Assembly: GCA_045660125.1 (NCBI GenBank)
Contig: JAZRDG010000062.1
Location: 1 to 64,000, forward strand
Reading direction: 5' to 3'
Length of the DNA stretch: 64,000 bases
Source: SVQP01 sp045660125
Lineage (GTDB): Bacteria > Bacillota > Clostridia > Oscillospirales > CAG-272
Shown here: positions 16,806 through 25,656 of the stretch, in pieces
Position numbering within the stretch: the stretch's first letter is position 1
Layout: each line of letters opens with the position of its first letter
Program-made: the position numbers and the translations under genes
The notes under the pieces: model-generated
What the model saw: only the letters and a program-made list of their open reading frames with translations
Databases searched by the model: none
What the model was told of the DNA's origin: nothing

Positions 16806-17774
16806 ATGAGATCAGCCATTATTGGTTATGGCAATATTGCAAAGCTGCATGCGCAGGTGCTTTCAGGGCAGGGGCACACGCTTGTTGCCGTGTGTGATTG
16901 CAACGAGCAAGCACTGCAGGGTGCACCCGGCGCGCGACATTATACCGATTACTTGCAAATGCTTGATCATGAGCAGATTGACGTCGTGCATATCTGTACG
17001 CCGCATTATCTGCACGCGCAAATGATCGTTGATGCGCTTGCACGGAATATCAACGTGCTTTGCGAAAAGCCGCTTTGTATCAAGGAAGAGGACATTCCGC
17101 GCATCCTGGAGGCTGAGAAAAACAGTACTGCACAGCTTGGCGTTTGTCATCAGAACAGATATAATGCTGCCAACCGCGCTGTGAAAGCCTATTTAGAGGG
17201 CAAAAAAAGCCTGTGTGGCACTGCAAGCGTCACATGGTACAGAGATGCCGCATATTATGCTTCGGGCGCGTGGAGAGGAAAATGGGATACCGAGGGTGGC
17301 GGCGTGCTGATCAATCAGGCACTGCACACGCTTGACCTTGTGCAATGGCTGGTGGGTATGCCCGAGCAGCTGCGCGCAAGTATCTCCTGTATGACGCTCT
17401 CCGATGCGATTGAGGTAGAGGATACGGCTGTGATCTTGGCAGGCGAGCACAATCGCGGGTTTACCTTTTACGCCACAAACGGCGGAGCAACCGATTGCCC
17501 TGTGGAGCTGACCATTCGTGCGGACGGTGAATGGATCAAGGTCATGCCGCGCGACGTGCTGTACGGCAACCGTCACGAGCATTACGAGGACGTTGCGGTG
17601 GCACTTGGCAAGGCATGCTACGGCTCAAGTCACGGTGCGCTGATTGCAGATTTTTACGATTGCATCGCAAACGGAAGACGCTTCAGTATTGACGGCTACG
17701 AGGCTGCCAAGGTAGTGCGCTTGATTTTGGCGTCCTACCGCAGTCAGGGAAAGCTTGAAGCTGTGTCTAAATAG
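16806..17774 (+). CDS. Gfo/Idh/MocA family sugar dehydrogenase 2
   Basis: ATG 16806 follows AAGGAG; the open frame extends back into the preceding gene. The 322 residues begin SAIIGYGNIAKLHA, with NVLCEKPLCIKEED as the EKP motif and GGGVLINQALHTLDLVQWLVG as the His motif. It is similar in plan to the preceding dehydrogenase but shorter at the C-terminus and clearly diverged. It is last in the operon; no strong terminator was found before the ktr promoter. Confidence 0.85.
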   Translation: MRSAIIGYGNIAKLHAQVLSGQGHTLVAVCDCNEQALQGAPGARHYTDYLQMLDHEQIDVVHICTPHYLHAQMIVDALARNINVLCEKPLCIKEEDIPRILEAEKNSTAQLGVCHQNRYNAANRAVKAYLEGKKSLCGTASVTWYRDAAYYASGAWRGKWDTEGGGVLINQALHTLDLVQWLVGMPEQLRASISCMTLSDAIEVEDTAVILAGEHNRGFTFYATNGGATDCPVELTIRADGEWIKVMPRDVLYGNRHEHYEDVAVALGKACYGSSHGALIADFYDCIANGRRFSIDGYEAAKVVRLILASYRSQGKLEAVSK

Positions 17775-17828
17775 ATCTGAGAGATTTGGGCTGCAGCTTG
17801 GATTGTTGTTTCGATCAAAAAACAGATA

Positions 17829-17857
17829 TTGACAAAGAAGTCATAATGTGATATAAT
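17829..17857 (+). promoter_or_regulatory. Consensus promoter for ktrBA
   Basis: TTGACA 17829-17834 and TATAAT 17852-17857 with a 17-base spacer. Confidence 0.9.
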
Positions 17858-17876
17858 CGTACAAGATAAAATATTA

Positions 17877-17921
17877 AAGGAACCAGCTGACTGCAGAGGA
17901 CGTTGGTTCCTTGCGCTTTTT
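17877..17921 (+). promoter_or_regulatory. Terminator-like hairpin in the ktrB leader
   Basis: AAGGAACCA (17877-17885) pairs with TGGTTCCTT (17904-17912). GCGC and TTTTT follow, and then at once the ribosome site AGGGGA (17922-17927). It lies between promoter and start codon, so it may attenuate ktrBA expression. It does not resemble the ydaO c-di-AMP riboswitch. Confidence 0.5.
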
Positions 17922-17933
17922 AGGGGAATCTCT

Positions 17934-19295
17934 ATGATTAGAAAAAAGAAATTCGCGCTATCAACAACGCAAATCGTACTTCTGAGCTTTGTGGTTGTTA
18001 TCCTCCTGGGAAGTCTGCTTTTGGCTTTGCCAATCAGCTCTGCGAGTGGGGAATCTGTTGCATATCTTGACGCACTTTTTACGGCAACCACATCAACCTG
18101 CGTAACAGGACTTGTTACGCTTCCTACTGCCGTTACGTGGAGCTTGTTTGGGCAGATCGTTATATTGCTTTTGATACAGGTCGGCGGTCTTGGTATCATC
18201 ACAATCATGTCAGGTATTATGATCCTTTTAAATAGGCAAATGGGCATCGGTGACAGACTGCTGATTCAAGATTCCTTTAATCTTAATACGATGTCGGGAC
18301 TTGCGAAATTTGTTAAGAAAGTACTGCTCGGTACACTGATCATTGAGGGCATTGGGGCGCTACTCTACATGTTCGTATTTGTTCCCGAATTTGGGGTAAA
18401 AGGCATATGGATATCGATATTCAATTCGGTTTCGGCATTTTGCAACGCCGGCATTGATATCATTGGAGAAAACAGTCTTTGCAATTACGCAACTAATCCG
18501 CTGATCAATATCGTTACCTCCGCGCTCATTATCCTTGGTGGACTTGGATATGTAGTATGGTGGGATGTACTTCGCGTTTTAGCAAGCCGAACGAGAAAAA
18601 ACAGGAAAATTTTCAGACACTTAACTCTGCATAGCAAGATCGCCATTACCGCAACAATCATGCTTATTGTTGTGGGTGCGTTACTCATATTTGCTTTTGA
18701 GTATTCCAATTCGTTGACTATTGGAGATTTGTCGCTGTTTGATAAAATACAGGTGTCAATGTTCCAATCCATTACAACAAGAACCGCAGGATTTGCATCT
18801 GTTCCTCAAGAAAATTTGACTAACGCATCTTCTGCCGTATCGATCATATTGATGTTGATCGGCGGTTCTCCCGTGGGAACGGCAGGAGGAATGAAAACCG
18901 TTACGATTGCTGTTTTGTTCTGCTCGGCATTTGCAACGATACGAAATAAAAACAGTGCATCTTTGTTTGGACGCCGTATATCAGAAGATTCGGTTAAAAG
19001 GGCTGTTGCAGTTGTCGTCACCTTTATTACGATCTGCGCATCCGCTACCGTTCTGCTGTTGGCAACAAGTAATGCTTCCATATTGGACGTGATTTATGAA
19101 ACCGTCAGTGCAACGGCAACTGTCGGATTATCTCGAAATATGACGGCGAGCATGAACACGTTAGGGAAGCTCATTATCATTATCACGATGTATTTTGGCA
19201 GAGTTGGTCCGATATCTCTGGCGGTTGCTCTCGGAAGCAAAAACGAAAGCCAGAACGTAATATCCGAGCCAATAGAAGATATCAGTATAGGTTAA
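17934..19295 (+). CDS. ktrB: Ktr-type potassium channel subunit
   Basis: The 453 residues form the membrane pore of a KtrAB potassium (sodium-coupled) uptake system. Four pore loops with the filter-like turns TSTCVTGL, FCNAGID, TTRTAGFA and TATVGLS are visible among about eight membrane helices. AGGGGA precedes ATG 17934. ktrA follows after 11 bases. The C-terminus is short, as in Bacillus KtrB/KtrD. Ktr systems in related bacteria are controlled by c-di-AMP; a cdaA gene lies at 48439. Confidence 0.92.
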   Translation: MIRKKKFALSTTQIVLLSFVVVILLGSLLLALPISSASGESVAYLDALFTATTSTCVTGLVTLPTAVTWSLFGQIVILLLIQVGGLGIITIMSGIMILLNRQMGIGDRLLIQDSFNLNTMSGLAKFVKKVLLGTLIIEGIGALLYMFVFVPEFGVKGIWISIFNSVSAFCNAGIDIIGENSLCNYATNPLINIVTSALIILGGLGYVVWWDVLRVLASRTRKNRKIFRHLTLHSKIAITATIMLIVVGALLIFAFEYSNSLTIGDLSLFDKIQVSMFQSITTRTAGFASVPQENLTNASSAVSIILMLIGGSPVGTAGGMKTVTIAVLFCSAFATIRNKNSASLFGRRISEDSVKRAVAVVVTFITICASATVLLLATSNASILDVIYETVSATATVGLSRNMTASMNTLGKLIIIITMYFGRVGPISLAVALGSKNESQNVISEPIEDISIG

Positions 19296-19306
19296 GGAGA
19301 TAAATT

Positions 19307-19957
19307 ATGCAAAAGAAGAAAACGTATGCGGTCTTTGGACTTGGCAGATATGGTATTGCTGTAGCCAGAGAGCTTGTTGAGAATGGCATGGAGGTTATGG
19401 CGATCGATACCGATCAAAAGATTGTCAACGATGCAGCGGCGTACCTGCCTGTATGCAAGTGCGCTGACGTTACCGATGCTGAGGTTATTTCGCGACTCGG
19501 GATCGGGAATATCGACACAGTTATTATTTGTATGGCAAGCAACCTTGAGGCGAGCGTAATGGCGGTGACTTTGTGTAAGGAAAACGGCGTTAAGACTGTG
19601 ATTGCCAAATGCGCCAATGAAATGCATCAAAAGATTTTGCTTCGTGTCGGTGCGGACAGTGTTGTTTTCCCTGAAAATGAATCGGGTATCCGTCTTGCTA
19701 AGAATTTGCTAAGCTCCGGTTTTATCGATATGATCTCTTTGTCTAAGGACGTGTCAATGGTTGAGATTGATGTCAGGGAAGAATGGATTGGGAAAAATCT
19801 GATTGAGTTGAATTTGCGTAAAAAATACGGATTCAATATTGTTGCTGTAAAAAAGGGAAATAAGGTCAACGTAAATATTAATCCCGAACAGGTTCTTGAT
19901 GCAGAGACAACGCTGATCGTTATTGCGAACACAGCAAAGCTTGGCAGGTTGAATTAA
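19307..19957 (+). CDS. ktrA: Ktr potassium uptake regulatory subunit
   Basis: The 216-residue protein has an RCK_N domain with VFGLGRYGIAVARELV and the acidic end of strand 2 (MAIDTD), so it should bind nucleotide. An RCK_C domain follows (about 135-216), the known c-di-AMP site in KtrA homologues. Cytoplasmic, it would gate KtrB. It is a single RCK unit, unlike the double unit in trkA at 21505. A strong bidirectional terminator follows. Confidence 0.92.
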   Translation: MQKKKTYAVFGLGRYGIAVARELVENGMEVMAIDTDQKIVNDAAAYLPVCKCADVTDAEVISRLGIGNIDTVIICMASNLEASVMAVTLCKENGVKTVIAKCANEMHQKILLRVGADSVVFPENESGIRLAKNLLSSGFIDMISLSKDVSMVEIDVREEWIGKNLIELNLRKKYGFNIVAVKKGNKVNVNINPEQVLDAETTLIVIANTAKLGRLN

Positions 19958-20006
19958 CAACTTACTCAAGTAAGTAATTGATCGTCTTTACAGAGTATAT
20001 AAAATG

Positions 20007-20050
20007 AAAAGCATTCTCGGACAGTGGAAATTCCGTCCGGGAATGCTTTT
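20007..20050. terminator. Bidirectional terminator between ktrA and trkH
   Basis: AAAAGCATTCTCGGAC pairs with GTCCGGGAATGCTTTT (one G-U). The A/T runs on both sides serve both convergent genes. Confidence 0.9.
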
Positions 20051-20063
20051 ATATTATGATGAT

Positions 20064-21503
20064 TTATCTCTTTTTCCATGCGTATGGGGAGAACAGAACC
20101 ATCATAGGCACGAATTCAAGTCTGCCGAACAGCATGGAGAATGCCAGAATTAAGGTTGAAAAATCGGAAAAAGGCCCGAAGTTTCCAAATCCACCGAATT
20201 CTCCAAGAGCAGGGCCTATATTGTTAACGCAAGAGATAGCAGCAGTCAGATTGGTCTCTATACTCAATCCGTCGATAGAAATGACCAGCATAGTGACTAT
20301 GGTAACTATAATATATACAGTCAAGTATCCGGTTGCGGAGCGAAGCGTTTCGTCGGGAATGACTTCACCGTCTATGCGTACGACGTTAACCGATCTCGGT
20401 CTGATCATGTGCTTGATCTCGCGAACAATATTTTTGGCAAGGATCATGATTCTCGAAATCTTAAGTCCTCCGCCTGTAGATCCCGCACATGCTCCGATCA
20501 TCATCAGCATGACAATCACAGTCTTTGAGAGCACGGGCCATTCGTTGAATTCTGCAGTACAAAAGCCTGTTGTTGTGATGATAGACGAAACCTGGAAAAA
20601 GATAGTGCGTAAGCCGTATCCGAATGATTCAAACATCTGATATGTGTTAATCAATATAACGGCAACGGAAATGATCACTACGCCAAGATACGCGCGTAGC
20701 TCTTCGCTTTTGAAAACATCCTTGATCTTACCGATCAGGATAAAGAAGAACAGATTGAAATTCACGCCGAATATCAGCATGAAAATGGCGATAATCCATT
20801 CAATAGCAGGGCTTTGATAACCGGCTATAGAGTTGTTGAGAACGGAAAAGCCTCCTGTGCCTGCGGTGGCGAAAGAGTTAACGATCGCGTCGTAAAGGGG
20901 CATCTTGCATAAGAGTAAGGCGATTACTTCCAAACAGGTAAGACCGATGTAGATGCCGTACAGGATCAGGGCAGTCTGTCGCATTTTGGGGACCAGCTTA
21001 CCCTTGGTGGGGCCCGGTACCTCTGCTCGCATCAGGTGAATGGCTTCGCCGCCTGCGCTGGGCAGAATGGCAAGCATGAATACCAGTACTCCCATACCGC
21101 CGATCCAATGCGTAAAGCTGCGCCATAACAGTATGCCGCGCGGTAAATGCTCAACGGCAGGCAATACGGTAGCACCGGTGGTGGTAAATCCCGAAACGGT
21201 TTCAAAAAAAGCATCGATGGGATTTGAGATCGCGCCGCAGAATATGAAGGGCAGTGCGCCAAATATCGCCATTAAGATCCAAGCTGCGCTGACACATACA
21301 AAGCCTTCTTTTGCATAGATCTGCGTATTTTTCGGCTTACATATCACAAAGGGAAGCGATATGGCAAGCAGCATAGCGATCGTAACAATAAACGGCCATA
21401 CGTTTTCTTGATAGATCAGAGCCACTGCTAAGGGCAACAGCAAAAGTATTGCTTCGATGAGCAAAATGCAGCCCAGCAGATATCGTAACATTCGGTAATT
21501 CAT
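20064..21503 (-). CDS. trkH: Trk-type potassium uptake channel subunit
   Basis: The 479 residues include four pore loops: SGFTTTGATVL, ATAGTGGFSVL, TTTGFCTAEF and NNIGPALGEFG. This is the TrkH arrangement, with an extra N-terminal helix pair relative to KtrB. It forms the membrane pore for potassium uptake with TrkA. The start ATG lies one base after the trkA stop, so the pair is translationally linked. It converges on ktrBA. Confidence 0.92.
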   Translation of the reverse strand: MNYRMLRYLLGCILLIEAILLLLPLAVALIYQENVWPFIVTIAMLLAISLPFVICKPKNTQIYAKEGFVCVSAAWILMAIFGALPFIFCGAISNPIDAFFETVSGFTTTGATVLPAVEHLPRGILLWRSFTHWIGGMGVLVFMLAILPSAGGEAIHLMRAEVPGPTKGKLVPKMRQTALILYGIYIGLTCLEVIALLLCKMPLYDAIVNSFATAGTGGFSVLNNSIAGYQSPAIEWIIAIFMLIFGVNFNLFFFILIGKIKDVFKSEELRAYLGVVIISVAVILINTYQMFESFGYGLRTIFFQVSSIITTTGFCTAEFNEWPVLSKTVIVMLMMIGACAGSTGGGLKISRIMILAKNIVREIKHMIRPRSVNVVRIDGEVIPDETLRSATGYLTVYIIVTIVTMLVISIDGLSIETNLTAAISCVNNIGPALGEFGGFGNFGPFSDFSTLILAFSMLFGRLEFVPMMVLFSPYAWKKR

Positions 21504-21504
21504 A

Positions 21505-22860
21505 TTATTTCATAATATCCTTTATCTCGTTGATTTCAACGCCTGCGGTAAACAGAATCACCGTATCGCCGCTTTCCATTTTGTCATTACCGGAGGGGAT
21601 GACGATCTTGTCCTTGTGCACAATACAAGCGATCAATACGTCGCGTCTGAGCTTGAGCTGCTTAAGCGGAATTCCGGTAATACCCTCAACGGGTGCTTTG
21701 ATCACGCATTCAAGCGCTTCAAAGTTATCATCCATCAGTCTGTGCAAGGATTCAATTTCAATGTCCTTGGTCGCTTCAAGCGAGCGAACGTAATGCAAGA
21801 TCTCGTTGGACGTAGAGGATTTGGGTGAAACGATACAATCAAGCCCCATACCCTTGAAAAGCTCTACGTATTGCATTGCGCTGATCAGCGTAATGATCTT
21901 TTTGGTGTTCTGCGATTTTGCATACAGGGAAACGATGGCGTTTTCCTCGTCCTGAGAGGACAGGGCAATAAACGCGTCGGCGTTTGCAATGCCTTCCTCC
22001 TTGAGTACCGATTGGTTGGTGCCGTCTTCTCGGATGACGTTACAATCAAAACGCTCTGCAAGCTCGCGGCAGCGGTGCTTGTCCGATTCAATGACGGTTG
22101 CACGGATCTTGGTCTTTTGCAAAAAGTTGAGCAGATAATAGGTCATGCGGCCACCGCCAACGATCAAGACGTCTCTGACGGGATGCTTATATGCTCCGAT
22201 CGCTTTGAAGAAGTGCGTCATTTCCTCGTCGTGTGCGGTCAGACAAATGCGGTCTCCTTCGGCAAGGATAAAATCACCCTTAGGGATATATGCGCGATCC
22301 TGACGCAGAACGCCGCAAATCAGATAACGCAAATTCAGCTTTGTATGCAGCTGTGCCAGCGTCATGCCGGACAGGGGAGAATTCTTACCGATAACAAACT
22401 CAGCCATTTCCACTCTGCCGTGATAGCAGGTATCCACCTTAGCAGCAAAGGGGAAACGCAGCATACGGGAGATCTCCTTTGCAACCGCAAGCTCGGGATT
22501 GATCGTCAGGGAGAGGTTAAGATCATTCTTGACCATCTGCATCAGCTCGCCGTATTCGGGATTACGTACTCTTGCTATGGTATGCTTAGTGCCCAGGTGC
22601 TTGGCACATGCGCAGCAAAGAATATTCAACTCGTCCTGGTCGGTCACGGCAATCAGCAAATCTGCTTTGTCAGCGCCTGCTTTTTTGAGTGCGGAAACAG
22701 ACGCACCGTTACCCTGTACGCCAATTACGTCATATTTATTGCTCATTTCCGTTACGACTGCCAGATTTTGATCGACAAGCGTAATATTATGATCCTCTTG
22801 GGCAAGTCTGCTGCAAATCACAGTACCTACAGTGCCAGAGCCTACGATAATAATTTTCAT
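21505..22860 (-). CDS. trkA: Trk potassium uptake regulatory protein
   Basis: ATG with its first base at 22860 is chosen over a TTG six bases upstream because GGAG lies 8 bases before it. The 451 residues form two RCK_N-RCK_C units. The first nucleotide fold is IIVGSGTVGTVICSRLA; the second is VLIVGGGRMTYYLLNFL. It gates TrkH from the cytoplasmic side. It is first gene of the trkAH operon with its own promoter. Confidence 0.93.
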   Translation of the reverse strand: MKIIIVGSGTVGTVICSRLAQEDHNITLVDQNLAVVTEMSNKYDVIGVQGNGASVSALKKAGADKADLLIAVTDQDELNILCCACAKHLGTKHTIARVRNPEYGELMQMVKNDLNLSLTINPELAVAKEISRMLRFPFAAKVDTCYHGRVEMAEFVIGKNSPLSGMTLAQLHTKLNLRYLICGVLRQDRAYIPKGDFILAEGDRICLTAHDEEMTHFFKAIGAYKHPVRDVLIVGGGRMTYYLLNFLQKTKIRATVIESDKHRCRELAERFDCNVIREDGTNQSVLKEEGIANADAFIALSSQDEENAIVSLYAKSQNTKKIITLISAMQYVELFKGMGLDCIVSPKSSTSNEILHYVRSLEATKDIEIESLHRLMDDNFEALECVIKAPVEGITGIPLKQLKLRRDVLIACIVHKDKIVIPSGNDKMESGDTVILFTAGVEINEIKDIMK

Positions 22861-22895
22861 AATCAAACTCCGTTCAGAATTTTACATATAAAATG

Positions 22896-22924
22896 ATTAT
22901 AACATATTATATGAAATATTGCAA
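22896..22924 (-). promoter_or_regulatory. Promoter of trkAH
   Basis: On the minus strand, TTGCAA (22919-22924) and TATAAT (22896-22901) are 17 bases apart. It is back to back with the promoter at 22941. Confidence 0.75.
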
Positions 22925-22940
22925 GAGTTTTAGAAAAATC

Positions 22941-22969
22941 TTGACAGAAAGGCAAAAAAGTGGTATAGT
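22941..22969 (+). promoter_or_regulatory. Promoter of the GH109-like gene
   Basis: TTGACA 22941-22946 and TATAGT 22964-22969 with a 17-base spacer. Confidence 0.85.
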
Positions 22970-22999
22970 GTTAGGGTAATAATCAATCGGAGGTCAGAC

Positions 23000-24199
23000 A
23001 TGGAAAAGGTTAAGGTTGCGGTGATCGGTCTTGGTTGCCGTGGATATTATTTGCTTCAGAATTGTCTTTTGGAAATGGATAATATGTGTATTACGGCAGT
23101 TTGTGATACATATGAGGACAGAGTGCAAAGTGCTGTGGATGTAATCGTAGGTCGCGGAAAGCCTGCACCATTTGCAACTACGGATTGGCATGCAGCATTG
23201 GATAAGAACTTAGCAGATGCTGTTCTGATCCTTTCCTCTTGGGAATCTCACGTGCCGATCGCTATTGAAGCAATGGAAAAGGGCATTGCCGTCGGTATGG
23301 AGGTTGGCGGTGCATATTCGCTTGACCAATGCTGGGATATGGTGCGCGCCTATGAGCGAACCGGTACACCGTTTATGTTCCTTGAAAACTGCTGCTACGG
23401 CAGAATTGAAATGATGGTCATGAATATGGTCAAGCAGGGCTTGTTCGGTGAGATCGTGCATTGCGAGGGTGGCTATTGCCATGATCTGCGCGATGAGATC
23501 GCGTACGGTAAGGAGAACAGACACTACAGACTCCGTAACTATCTGCACAGAAACTGTGAGAATTATCCCACGCATGAGCTGGGACCCATTGCACAAATTC
23601 TCGGTATCAATAGAGGAAACAGATTTTTGTCGCTTGTTTCCGTGGCAAGTAAGTCGCGCGGCATGAACGAATATGCAAAGCAGAACGCGAACGTGAACCC
23701 CGCGCTGCAGACTGCAAGCTTTGCTCAGGGCGACGTAGTCACTACGATCATCAAGTGCGCGAACGGTGAGACCATCATGCTCAGCCTGGATACCACCTTG
23801 CCCAGAGCCTACAGCCGCAGATTTACCGTGCGCGGTACGCTGGGAATGTACATGGAGGATAACAACTCGATTTACTTGGATTCCGATTTTACTCCCGCTG
23901 ACCATTGGAATTGGTCCGTACAGTGGAACAACGCAGAAAAATACCTTGAAAAATACGAGCATCCCGTATGGGAGAAGTACCTCAAGGAAGGCCTTCGCGG
24001 CGGTCACGGCGGCATGGACGGATTGGTATACGATGCGTTCATTGAATCCGTACGCAACGGCACGCCTTGTCCCATTGACGTATACGATGCAGCTGCATGG
24101 ATGGCGGTCACGCCGCTTTCCGAGATTTCCATCGCCAAGGGCGGTGCTCCCGTAGATTTCCCGGATTTCACCAACGGTGCTTTCTGCGAAAGAGAATAA
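23000..24199 (+). CDS. Gfo/Idh/MocA family protein resembling GH109 glycosidases
   Basis: The 399 residues start KVAVIGLGCRGYYLLQNCLL (NAD-binding fold). ENYPTHELGPIAQILGINRGN and RGGHGGMDGLVYDAFIESVRNG match the pattern of GH109 enzymes, which cleave alpha-N-acetylgalactosaminides by an NAD-dependent oxidation/elimination route. It lacks a signal peptide, while many characterised GH109 proteins are exported. It is a single-gene unit with its own promoter and terminator. An ordinary dehydrogenase role remains possible; assignment rests on the GGHGGMD and HELGP motifs. Confidence 0.7.
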   Translation: MEKVKVAVIGLGCRGYYLLQNCLLEMDNMCITAVCDTYEDRVQSAVDVIVGRGKPAPFATTDWHAALDKNLADAVLILSSWESHVPIAIEAMEKGIAVGMEVGGAYSLDQCWDMVRAYERTGTPFMFLENCCYGRIEMMVMNMVKQGLFGEIVHCEGGYCHDLRDEIAYGKENRHYRLRNYLHRNCENYPTHELGPIAQILGINRGNRFLSLVSVASKSRGMNEYAKQNANVNPALQTASFAQGDVVTTIIKCANGETIMLSLDTTLPRAYSRRFTVRGTLGMYMEDNNSIYLDSDFTPADHWNWSVQWNNAEKYLEKYEHPVWEKYLKEGLRGGHGGMDGLVYDAFIESVRNGTPCPIDVYDAAAWMAVTPLSEISIAKGGAPVDFPDFTNGAFCERE

Positions 24200-24212
24200 C
24201 GATCACTAAAAT

Positions 24213-24243
24213 AAAACCGCGACGGTATTTCCGTCGCGGTTTT
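24213..24243. terminator. Bidirectional terminator between the GH109-like gene and the his operon
   Basis: AAAACCGCGACGG and CCGTCGCGGTTTT form a perfect 13-base stem with loop TATTT. Confidence 0.92.
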
Positions 24244-24248
24244 GTGAT

Positions 24249-24896
24249 TTACTTCATTTTTTCTTGCTTGACCTTGTGGTCAATGATGTGTCTGGAAGCA
24301 AGCTCAGCCTTGACCTCGTCCACCGAAATGCCCATTTCGTTCATCATGACCATAACGTGATAAGCAAGGTCTGCAATTTCGTAGATCGCCTCTGCCTTGT
24401 CCTGATTCTTACCAGCGATAATGACCTCGGTGCATTCCTCGCCTATCTTTTTGAGAATCTTATCCATGCCCTTGGCGAACAGATAGGTGGTATAGGAGCC
24501 CTCGGGCATCTTTTCGCGTCTGTCTGCAAGCAGTGCTTCAAGTGTTTTCATAGAGAAGGGCTGCTCGGTGCCGCTTGTGTAAAGCAGATCGTTAAAGCAG
24601 GTCTCGGCTCCGGTATGACATGCAGGACCGTCCTTGTTGACAAGCACGGTCAGCGTATCTCTGTCACAATCCGCCTTGATAGCAAGCACGTGCTGGCGGT
24701 TGCCCGAAGTCTCACCCTTTCTCCAAAGGCTTTGGCGCGAGCGCGACCAAAAGCAGGTCGTGCCTTCGTCCATAGTGATCTGCAGGCTCTGGGCGTTCAT
24801 ATAAGCAAGCATGAGCACCTTGCAGTCGGCTGCATCCACCACGATAGCGGGGATCAGTCCGTTTTGATCAAATTTCAAATCCTTTATTTCCAACAT
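24249..24896 (-). CDS. hisIE: Phosphoribosyl-AMP cyclohydrolase / phosphoribosyl-ATP pyrophosphatase
   Basis: The protein has 215 residues. The HisI domain is about 1-110, with CFWSRSRQSLWRKGETSGN and metal ligands in ADCDRDTLTVLV and GPACHTG. The HisE domain is about 120-215, with IGEECTEVIIAGKN and EAIYEIADLAYHVMVMM. It performs steps 2 and 3 of histidine synthesis. It is last gene of the nine-gene his operon, one base after hisF. No RBS beyond the coupled context was needed to place the start. Confidence 0.95.
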   Translation of the reverse strand: MLEIKDLKFDQNGLIPAIVVDAADCKVLMLAYMNAQSLQITMDEGTTCFWSRSRQSLWRKGETSGNRQHVLAIKADCDRDTLTVLVNKDGPACHTGAETCFNDLLYTSGTEQPFSMKTLEALLADRREKMPEGSYTTYLFAKGMDKILKKIGEECTEVIIAGKNQDKAEAIYEIADLAYHVMVMMNEMGISVDEVKAELASRHIIDHKVKQEKMK

Positions 24897-24897
24897 A

Positions 24898-25656
24898 TCA
24901 TAACCTCACTGTAATCCCTTGCTCGGCAAGCTGGGCCTTGAGCGAGGGAATTTTGATTTCTCCGAAATGGAACACCGATGCAGCAAGTCCTGCATCCACG
25001 CCCGGTACAGACTCAAACAGGGTAATGAAATCCTGCACGCTGCCCGCGCCACCAGATGCGATGACGGGGATATTGACCGTATTACATACGGCTTGCAGCA
25101 TTTCAAGGTCAAAGCCTTGCTTGACACCGTCTGTATCGATTGAATTGACAACGATCTCGCCAGCGCCGTTTTGCTCGGCACGCTTGATCCATTCCAGCGC
25201 CTCAATGCCGGTATCTTCGCGTCCGCCCTTGGCAAAGATGCGGAAGCCGCCGTTCACGCGCTTGATATCAGCCGAGAGCACAACGCATTGGCTGCCGTAT
25301 TTTCTTGCTGCTTCGTAGATCAGATCGGGATTTTTGATCGCACCCGAATTAACGCTGACCTTATCCGCACCGCATGCAAGTACTCTCTCGAAATCCGAAA
25401 GGGCATTGATGCCGCCACCTACCGTAAGGGGGATAAAAACCTCTCTGGCGGTCTCTGTCAAAATATCGGTAAACAATGCGCGATCTGCAGCAGATGCTGC
25501 GATATCGTAAAAAACAAGCTCGTCAGCACCATTGTCGCTATAGTATTTGGCAAGCTCTATGGGGGAGTTGACGTCACGAAGTCCTGCAAAGTTGACACCC
25601 TTGACCACTCTGCCGTCCTTAACGTCCAGACAGGGAATGATGCGTTTGGTGATCAT
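24898..25656 (-). CDS. hisF: Imidazole glycerol phosphate synthase, cyclase subunit
   Basis: The 252-residue half-barrel-repeat TIM barrel begins MITKRIIPCLDVKDGRVVKGVNF, with the catalytic Asp in IPCLDV and the second in VVLSADIKR. Phosphate loops are VGGGIN and IASGGAG. With HisH it makes IGP and AICAR from PRFAR and ammonia. Its start overlaps the hisA stop by 4 bases. Confidence 0.96.
   Translation of the reverse strand: MITKRIIPCLDVKDGRVVKGVNFAGLRDVNSPIELAKYYSDNGADELVFYDIAASAADRALFTDILTETAREVFIPLTVGGGINALSDFERVLACGADKVSVNSGAIKNPDLIYEAARKYGSQCVVLSADIKRVNGGFRIFAKGGREDTGIEALEWIKRAEQNGAGEIVVNSIDTDGVKQGFDLEMLQAVCNTVNIPVIASGGAGSVQDFITLFESVPGVDAGLAASVFHFGEIKIPSLKAQLAEQGITVRL

Noticed and set aside
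17858..17933. c-di-AMP (ydaO-type) riboswitch before ktrB
   Set aside because: The leader is under 80 bases with a single simple stem and lacks the conserved riboswitch core.
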